A stretch of 14,137 nucleotides of DNA from Alphaproteobacteria bacterium (GTDB lineage Bacteria; Pseudomonadota; Alphaproteobacteria; SMXP01). Within the stretch, counting starts at the first letter, position 1. The number at the start of each line of letters is the position of its first letter. The notes under the pieces are model-generated. The model was not told where the DNA came from. It worked only from the letters and a program-made list of their open reading frames with translations, and searched no databases. The DNA is taken from NCBI GenBank assembly GCA_028280675.1, contig JANQLI010000003.1, positions 1 to 14,137 of the forward strand, given 5' to 3'. This document shows positions 6,776 through 12,252 of the stretch, piece after piece. The position numbers and the translations under genes are program-made.

Positions 6776-8854
6776 ATGTCTTATGTCTCTTTTACGCGCC
6801 TTATGGCGTCAAGTGCGATGGGAGTCGCCGTACTATCGGCCACGTCATCGTTTGCTTATGCGGCTGTCGATCAGATCAGCGTCACCGCATCCCCACGCGC
6901 CAAACTTTCTAGTGAGCTCGCCACACCCGTCACGGTTTTATCACGCGAAGACATCGTGCGCCAAGGCGGCGCCACCCTTGGCGAGCTGCTCTCGCAATTG
7001 CCAGGGGTTGCCGATTCATCCTTTGCTCGCGGCGCCAGCCGTCCGATTATTCGCGGTCTTGATAATGTCCGTGTGCGTCTTCAGGAAAATGGCGTCGGGG
7101 CTCACGATGTGTCTGATTTAAGTGAAGATCACGGCGCGCCGATTGATCCTCTCGCCGCACAGCGTGTCGAGATCATTCGCGGGCCCGCCACATTGCGCTA
7201 TGGCAGCCAAGCCATTGGCGGCGTGGTCAGTGTTTTGAACAATCGCATCCCAAGTGCGTCCCCGGAAGACGGCATGTCCGGCGAGGTCTATGGCGCATAT
7301 ACCAGCGTCGATGAGTCGTTTGAAACATCTGCACTACTGGATTTTGGCGTCGAACAGTTTGCTGGTCACATCGATGCGTTTTACCGTGACGCCGATGATT
7401 ATGACATTCCGGAAACACCAGACACCCAAGCCAACAGCCACAATGAATCGACAGGGTTTGCCGCCGGTGGCTCGTTCCTTTTTGATCAAGGATATATCGG
7501 CGGATCGATTTCTTATTTTGAAAGTGAATATGGAATCCCCGGCGGAGAAGCCGCCGCCGAAGACGTGTTCATTGATCTCGAACAAACCAAAGTCACTGTG
7601 AAGGGTGAAAAAACCATTGCGGGATCGTTCATAGAAACCGTGCGAGTCGATGCCGGTTATTCGGATTACACTCATGACGAAGTGATCGGCGCCGATGGCG
7701 TGATCGGGTCCACCTTTGACAATGAAGAATGGGAATCGCGCCTTGAACTCTTGCATGGCAACATTGGTCCCTTCACAGGGGCCTTGGGCGTGCACTATGG
7801 CAAACGCGAGTTGCAAGGCTCTGGGGAAGCTGGGGAATTGATTGCCCCCGCAGAACGCGAAAGCCTTGCGGTCTTCCTGTTTGAAGAAACGGACCTCAGC
7901 GAGACAGTGACTCTGCAAATGGCCGGGCGCATTGAACATGTCGAAGAAAAAGGGTTCGGCGTGACGCCGCCCAGCTTTGACGGCAGCCTGTTGATGGCGG
8001 AGATCGATACTTACGGCGCGCAGCGCAGTGTCGATTTCACACCGGTGAGCGCCTCTCTCGGAACGGTGTGGGATGTCGGCAATAACATCACACTTGGCAC
8101 AACATTGCAGTATGTGGAACGTGCGCCGGACCTTCTTGAGCTCTTTGCCAAAGGCCCGCATGAATCGACGGAAACATTCGAGATCGGCAATCCTGATTTG
8201 GACAAAGAAAAGGCGGTGTCATTGGACGTCACCCTGAAACGCAACGAAGGCCCCGTCACGTTTGATCTCGCGGCGTTCTACACCTCCTATGAAGGCTATA
8301 TTTTCAAAAACTTCACCGGCCTTGTGTGCGGCGAAGAGTTTGACACCTGCGGCATAGATGGCGCGCCGGGCGTGGAGGATGAACTCACGCAAATCGCCTA
8401 CACCCAAGCCGATGCGGATTTTTATGGTTTCGAAGCGTCCGCCAAATGGGATGCCGTCGAGACAGATCAAGGTACGATTGGGTTCGACGCGCGCTTTGAC
8501 GTTGTGAAGGCCGCATTTGATTCCGGTGGTGACGTTCCGCGTATTACGCCAATGCGGTATGGCGCAGGCGTCTACTTAAAGAGTGACTCGTTGTTCGCGC
8601 GTCTTTCTGCCTTGCGGGTCGCAAAGCAGGATGATGTGGCGGTGAATGAAACGGAAACCAAAGGCTACACGGATCTCCGCGCCGAGATTACCTATACGCC
8701 CGATCTTCCGAACCTCGACAAAGGTGCTCTTGAGATCGGCTTGATCGGCCGGAACCTCTTAGATAAAGACCACCGCAATCATGTGTCGTTCAAAAAAGAC
8801 GATGTGCTGTTGCCAGGTGCATCGGCGCGGGTGTTTGTGAAACTGAGGTTCTAA
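6776..8854 (+). CDS. TonB-dependent outer-membrane receptor, ZnuD-like (zinc or other metal uptake)
   Basis: 692 aa, with a signal peptide (about 1-30, ending AYAA). The plug domain (about 35-160) shows SRPIIRGLDNVRVRLQENG, then the ZnuD-type stretch DVSDLSEDHGAPIDPLAAQRVEIIRGPATLRYGS and GGVVSVLNN. The beta-barrel follows, with ERAPDLLELFAKGPHESTETFEIGNPDL (448-475) matching the ZnuD subgroup, and ends in a terminal phenylalanine (VFVKLRF) used for outer-membrane assembly. Two points are odd: the loop after EYGIPG (251-256) reads GEAAAED where relatives I recall carry His residues, and a short C518-C525 pair lies in an extracellular-type region. Start fixed by AGGAG 7 nt upstream. It is the last gene of the unit with the His-rich protein. 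ZnuD-like is well supported; the actual metal is inferred. Confidence 0.88.
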   Translation: MSYVSFTRLMASSAMGVAVLSATSSFAYAAVDQISVTASPRAKLSSELATPVTVLSREDIVRQGGATLGELLSQLPGVADSSFARGASRPIIRGLDNVRVRLQENGVGAHDVSDLSEDHGAPIDPLAAQRVEIIRGPATLRYGSQAIGGVVSVLNNRIPSASPEDGMSGEVYGAYTSVDESFETSALLDFGVEQFAGHIDAFYRDADDYDIPETPDTQANSHNESTGFAAGGSFLFDQGYIGGSISYFESEYGIPGGEAAAEDVFIDLEQTKVTVKGEKTIAGSFIETVRVDAGYSDYTHDEVIGADGVIGSTFDNEEWESRLELLHGNIGPFTGALGVHYGKRELQGSGEAGELIAPAERESLAVFLFEETDLSETVTLQMAGRIEHVEEKGFGVTPPSFDGSLLMAEIDTYGAQRSVDFTPVSASLGTVWDVGNNITLGTTLQYVERAPDLLELFAKGPHESTETFEIGNPDLDKEKAVSLDVTLKRNEGPVTFDLAAFYTSYEGYIFKNFTGLVCGEEFDTCGIDGAPGVEDELTQIAYTQADADFYGFEASAKWDAVETDQGTIGFDARFDVVKAAFDSGGDVPRITPMRYGAGVYLKSDSLFARLSALRVAKQDDVAVNETETKGYTDLRAEITYTPDLPNLDKGALEIGLIGRNLLDKDHRNHVSFKKDDVLLPGASARVFVKLRF

Positions 8855-8879
8855 GACGATCACCTGTTTCACCTGACTG

Positions 8880-8919
8880 AACGAGCCAGTTCTTTACTTA
8901 AATAGAGTTGGCTCGTTTA
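8880..8919 (+). terminator. Probable terminator after the TonB receptor
   Basis: AACGAGCCA (8880-8888) pairs fully with TGGCTCGTT (8909-8917) around a 20-nt AT-rich loop. Only a short T stretch (TTTAGTT) follows, so termination may be partial. It lies 26 nt after the receptor stop, in the convergent gap with the minus-strand GST gene. Confidence 0.6.
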
Positions 8920-8965
8920 GTTGCGCTTAGGGTAAGCACACCCTCTTCAACCACCGCTTCGACGT

Positions 8966-9003
8966 CCCCCTCACCCTAACCGTCTCTCCCCAGGGGAGAG
9001 GGA
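8966..9003. repeat. REP-like CCCTCACCCTAACC palindromic repeat
   Basis: A CCCCCTCACCCTAACC edge is followed by the palindrome CTCTCCCC-A-GGGGAGAG (8984-9000) and GGA. This pattern (Pro/Leu/Gly-rich when translated) is a familiar dispersed intergenic repeat in many proteobacterial genomes. It lies in the convergent gap between the TonB receptor and the GST gene. Only one copy is seen in this window. Confidence 0.6.
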
Positions 9004-9051
9004 ATAATATTTTAGGCGTACGGTTATAAGCGAACCTGTATTCTCTTCTCT

Positions 9052-9699
9052 CTAAACATTTGGCGGCGGCGTAAGCTCCACCGGCGGCAGGTTTGGAATG
9101 CGTGGCATGTCGAGAAAGTTCGGTAAATCTTCCACCCGGCGCATCCAAGCGGTGATGGCGTCATAGGGACGCGTATCGACGCCGCCTTCGGCTGCCAAAA
9201 AGATATAAGGATAACAGGCCAGATCGGCGATGGTCGCATGCTCTGCCGCGAGCCAGTCCCGGTTCGCTAAGTGATCATTCATCAGTGTCAGGAGTTTATA
9301 GCTTCGTTTGACGGCATTGTCATAATCAATCTCCCAGCGGAGAAGTTTCGCTGCCCGCGCCATTGTCAGGGTATTTTGAATTTCGTTCGACGCCACCGAC
9401 AGCCACCGCATCACCTGGGCGAGACTCACCGGCTCCATTGGCAACCAATGGTCGGCTTGATCACCGCCATATTGACGTGCGAGGTAACAGAGGATCGCTT
9501 GCGAGTCCGTCAGCACCGTCTCGCCATCGACAAGGACAGGAATTTGCCCAAAGGGGGTGAGCTTTAAAAAATCCGGCGCGCGGTGCTCGCCTTTGGGGAT
9601 AAAAATACTGACCGGCTCAAACGGCACGCCGAGCATGTGCATCATCAGCTCGGCTTTATAAGCGTTCCCCGAGCCAAGTCCGGTGTAAAGTGTGATCAT
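9052..9699 (-). CDS. Glutathione S-transferase family protein
   Basis: 215 aa, cytosolic. The N-terminal thioredoxin-fold domain (1-78) starts MITLYTGLGSGNAYKAELMM. It contains GQIPVL with the cis-proline P54 and LTDSQAILCYLA, where D65-S66 would bind the gamma-glutamyl part of glutathione. A helical C-terminal domain follows (about 90-205), with NRDWLAAEHATIADLACYPYIFLA (about 147-170) as the usual capping helix; its ATIAD is the N-capping box. The candidate catalytic residue is in the GSGNAYK turn, where S10 stands in the usual Ser/Cys region. A TTG one codon upstream could also start it, but ATG 9699 with GGAAGGA at about 9706-9712 is better. Substrate unknown. No partner gene is evident; it is flanked by convergent and divergent genes. 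Confidence 0.9.
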   Translation of the reverse strand: MITLYTGLGSGNAYKAELMMHMLGVPFEPVSIFIPKGEHRAPDFLKLTPFGQIPVLVDGETVLTDSQAILCYLARQYGGDQADHWLPMEPVSLAQVMRWLSVASNEIQNTLTMARAAKLLRWEIDYDNAVKRSYKLLTLMNDHLANRDWLAAEHATIADLACYPYIFLAAEGGVDTRPYDAITAWMRRVEDLPNFLDMPRIPNLPPVELTPPPNV

Positions 9700-9718
9700 C
9701 AATTATCCTTCCTTCGTA

Positions 9719-9917
9719 AAATTTGCAGGCGAAACACTATCCTCGCCGCAGAGAAACATCGCCAGGCATAAGGGTCCCATCTTATCCCCGTCATGTCAGA
9801 GAAATTATCCGCCGCAAATGCACCTGCAAATTTCCCCTAAATTCGGTTTTTCGCACTGAAAAATGCACAAATTTGCACTTAAATTGCACAAATTTCACTG
9901 AAAAACGCGAAATTCGG
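9719..9917. repeat. AT-rich intergenic repeat cluster between GST and pentapeptide-channel genes
   Basis: The 308-nt gap 9700-10007 has no gene but has visible structure. AAATTTGCAGG (9719-9729) and CCTGCAAATTT (9823-9833) are a perfect 11-bp inverted repeat. TGCACAAATTT occurs at 9864-9874 and 9885-9895 (21 bp apart). CACTGAAAAAYGC occurs at 9854 and 9896 (42 bp apart). CACTKAAA occurs at 9854, 9876 and 9896 (22 and 20 bp apart). AAATTCGG occurs at 9839 and 9910. Spacing near two helical turns suggests a protein-binding array on one DNA face. No clear promoter hexamers are seen. Confidence 0.6.
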
Positions 9918-9955
9918 AATAAGCCTTGAGAATCTCCTTTTCTAGGGTGAAGGGA

Positions 9956-9994
9956 GGTGCTTTGATAGAAGCACCAAACAGTTGGGTACCTGTT
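9956..9994 (+). promoter_or_regulatory. Tandem hairpins in the leader of the pentapeptide-channel operon
   Basis: First hairpin: GGTGCTT (9956-9962), loop TGATAG, AAGCACC (9969-9975), a perfect 7-bp stem. Second, weaker: AACAG (9977-9981), loop TTGGGTAC, CTGTT (9990-9994). The G-rich ribosome site GGGGGGTGAG begins directly after the second stem. No T run separates them, so translational control or mRNA stability is more likely than termination. Confidence 0.45.
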
Positions 9995-10007
9995 GGGGGG
10001 TGAGAGT

Positions 10008-11165
10008 ATGGCCAATCCGGATCACGTGGCGCAGCTCAAAAAGGGCGTGAATGCGTGGAATAAATGGCGTGAGCAGAACTGGAATCTCAAGCCAGATCTG
10101 TCCGGTGTGGATTTGCCCAATGAAAAAGGCATCCGAAAATCGGCCCTGTGGGACGATAAAAACAAGCAAGTCGATGTCACCAAAGCCAATTTGCAATGGG
10201 TCAACCTGACGGCCGCGAAATTGCGCGGGGCGCGCCTTGATGAGGTGAATTTGGGAGAGGCCAACCTGGTCGGCGCGGACCTGCGCGGTGCCACGTTAAG
10301 CAGCGCCACACTCGCAGCCGCAGAAATGGCGGGCGCGAACCTGATGGAAGCCAATCTGATCAAGGCGGACTTGAATGGCGCCAACCTTAGCGGTGCGGAT
10401 TTACGGGCCACGCATCTCAGCGGCGCGAACCTGACCGATGCCGACCTCACCGAAAGCGATCTCCGCTCTTCGCAACTCGCCGCAGCGGATCTCCGCCGCG
10501 CCAACCTGACAGGTGCTGATCTCTGGGTCGCCAACCTGAACGGGGCCTCCTTGCAAGAAGCAAATCTGAGCAATGCCAATCTGATCCGAGCCGATCTCAA
10601 TTCGGCTGACCTCTCCTATGCCAATCTGTTTGAAGCAGACTTGCGTGACGCCGACATGCAAGCGGCCAATCTTGAGCATGCCTCACTGATCGGCATTACC
10701 TACGAACGGCGCTTCATGCGCGGCAAGTATCAAGGCATTCGCGGCGTCGAAGCCTCTTACGGCGACGCCATCTTCCGCCGCGATGCGATGGATCAAGATT
10801 ACATTGACACGTTGATTTCACGCTGGCAGCGCACACCGATGATCATTGTGCTGTGGATGTGGTCGCTTGTCGATTATGGCCGCAGCATTTTTCAAGTTGT
10901 CTGGATGGCCGCTTTGCTGGTGATTGCGTTCGGCCTGATCTACGATCTTAATCCAGGGGTGATTGAACAAACAGCGGGCGTTGAAAACTGGTTCGCGCCC
11001 TACTACGCCTCCATCATCACCTTTACATCTTTAGGCTTTTCGAATTTTGTCACAGCCCAATCATTGGCCGGGCAAATCTTGCTCACCTTGGAAGTTATCC
11101 TGGGCTATTTCCTCCTTGGCATCATGCTGTCGATCATGCTGCAAAAGATTGCGCGGCGGAGTTAA
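10008..11165 (+). CDS. Pentapeptide-repeat protein fused to a 2TM potassium-channel-like domain (paralogue 1)
   Basis: 385 aa. The N-terminal cap (1-55) contains LKKGVNAWNKWREQN and KPDLSGVDL. Residues about 56-229 are near-continuous A(D/N)LxxA pentapeptides, about 34 in total, predicting a right-handed quadrilateral beta-helix of about 8.5 turns. A conserved linker (230-290, with GIRGVEASYGDAIFRRDAMDQDY) leads to a membrane part: TM1 about 295-312, pore helix and filter about 331-346 (ASIITFT-SLGFSN), TM2 about 352-378, ending IARRS. This TM-P-TM order matches Ion_trans_2/KcsA-type pores, with the sensor domain probably cytosolic. The filter is altered: SLGFSN where TVGYGD is usual. Start ATG 10008 is chosen over TTG 9993 because of GGGGGTGAG just upstream and the matching MA start of the paralogue. 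Ligand, ion and role unknown. Confidence 0.88.
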   Translation: MANPDHVAQLKKGVNAWNKWREQNWNLKPDLSGVDLPNEKGIRKSALWDDKNKQVDVTKANLQWVNLTAAKLRGARLDEVNLGEANLVGADLRGATLSSATLAAAEMAGANLMEANLIKADLNGANLSGADLRATHLSGANLTDADLTESDLRSSQLAAADLRRANLTGADLWVANLNGASLQEANLSNANLIRADLNSADLSYANLFEADLRDADMQAANLEHASLIGITYERRFMRGKYQGIRGVEASYGDAIFRRDAMDQDYIDTLISRWQRTPMIIVLWMWSLVDYGRSIFQVVWMAALLVIAFGLIYDLNPGVIEQTAGVENWFAPYYASIITFTSLGFSNFVTAQSLAGQILLTLEVILGYFLLGIMLSIMLQKIARRS

Positions 11166-11168
11166 GCC

Positions 11169-12206
11169 ATGGCCAGCTCAAATCATCTCGCAAAATTGAA
11201 ACAAGGCGTTGCGTTCTGGAACCAGTGGCGGCAAGACAATTGGAACATCAAGCCTGACCTTTCCGGTGTTGATTTTGCACGAGAACCCGGCGTGCGCCGC
11301 TCTCCCCTTTGGGACAAAAAGAAAAAGCGCATGAATATGGATGGCATCAATCTCGCCGGCTGCGATCTCACGGGCTCCAGTCTCCGCAAAGCCTCCATTC
11401 AAGACGCCAATATCGTGGAAGCCAATTTAACGGCCGCAGATTTACGTGAAACGGATATGAGCAAAGCGGACATGCGCGGCTGTCATTTGAATGAGACCCG
11501 TTTCGTAAGCGCCATATGCCGCGACGCCATCTTTGTGGACGCCGATGTGCGCAATGCCGACTTTTGGCAGGCCGATCTCACCGGCGCGGATCTTGAAGGC
11601 GCCAGTCTTGAGCAAAGCAATTTCAATCGCGCGAATCTGCATGGCGCCAATCTCAGCCGCGCCAACCTTTATCAAGCCGACCTTCGCGGAGTGAATCTGC
11701 GCGCCGCCAACATGGACCATGCCGGTGTCATTGGCGTGAAATACGACCGGCGCTCCATGCCAGGAAAGTTTCAAGGCATACGCGGCGTTGACAGCATTTA
11801 TGGCGACGCCATCTTCCGCCGCGATGCGCTTGATCAAGATTACGTTGACACACTGGCTTTTCGATGGCGGCGCTCTCCCATGCGTTTGGTCCTCTGGTTT
11901 TGGTCGATGATCGATTACGGCCGCTCGATTGGCCGCATTTTATGGATTGCCTTGCTGATGGTGGCCGGGTTCGGTCTCTCCTTCACCCTCTACCCCGATG
12001 CGGTGAGCTTCACCTCCGATGTCGATCCGCTCTATGCGCCCTACCTTGCCTCTCTCGTCACATTTACAAGTCTGGGTCTGGCCGAAGGGGCGATTGCAAA
12101 CGATCTCACTGGGCAAATTCTCCTGACAACCGAGTCCGTCCTTGGGTTCTTGATGCTGGGTGTGTTTATCTCAGTTCTGCTAGCCAATATCGCACGGCGC
12201 AGCTAG
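11169..12206 (+). CDS. Pentapeptide-repeat protein fused to a 2TM potassium-channel-like domain (paralogue 2)
   Basis: 345 aa, a tandem paralogue of the gene just before it (3-nt gap; GGAG ribosome site inside the end of the upstream gene). The same order is kept: WNQWRQDN cap with KPDLSGVDF (1-55), pentapeptides about 56-189 (about 26, around 6.5 turns, more degenerate, with Cys and Phe core residues), linker with the shared YGDAIFRRDA, TM1 about 255-272, pore region ASLVTFTSLGLAEG (294-307), TM2 about 312-338, IARRS end. It aligns to paralogue 1 with no indel outside the repeats and lacks exactly 40 repeat residues. The filter is even further from the channel consensus (SLGLAE). Co-translation suggests the two form a hetero-oligomeric pore or a pore with a modifying subunit. 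Confidence 0.87.
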   Translation: MASSNHLAKLKQGVAFWNQWRQDNWNIKPDLSGVDFAREPGVRRSPLWDKKKKRMNMDGINLAGCDLTGSSLRKASIQDANIVEANLTAADLRETDMSKADMRGCHLNETRFVSAICRDAIFVDADVRNADFWQADLTGADLEGASLEQSNFNRANLHGANLSRANLYQADLRGVNLRAANMDHAGVIGVKYDRRSMPGKFQGIRGVDSIYGDAIFRRDALDQDYVDTLAFRWRRSPMRLVLWFWSMIDYGRSIGRILWIALLMVAGFGLSFTLYPDAVSFTSDVDPLYAPYLASLVTFTSLGLAEGAIANDLTGQILLTTESVLGFLMLGVFISVLLANIARRS

Positions 12207-12252
12207 AGTGCGGATACTTTTTAAACGGACCCTGCCGTAGCAAGACATTTGC

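Noticed and set aside
7334..8161. 275-codon minus-strand open frame inside the TonB receptor gene
   Set aside because: It is a codon-bias shadow of a well-supported receptor, with no ribosome site and no recognisable domain.
9839..9917. CRISPR-like array in the repeated AT-rich gap
   Set aside because: The repeats are only 8-13 bp, vary, and lie 20-42 bp apart without true repeat-spacer structure; no cas genes are near.
10022..10600. 192-codon minus-strand frame rich in Arg, Ser and Ala opposite the pentapeptide gene
   Set aside because: Antisense of the regular pentapeptide coding repeats gives a periodic but meaningless open frame.
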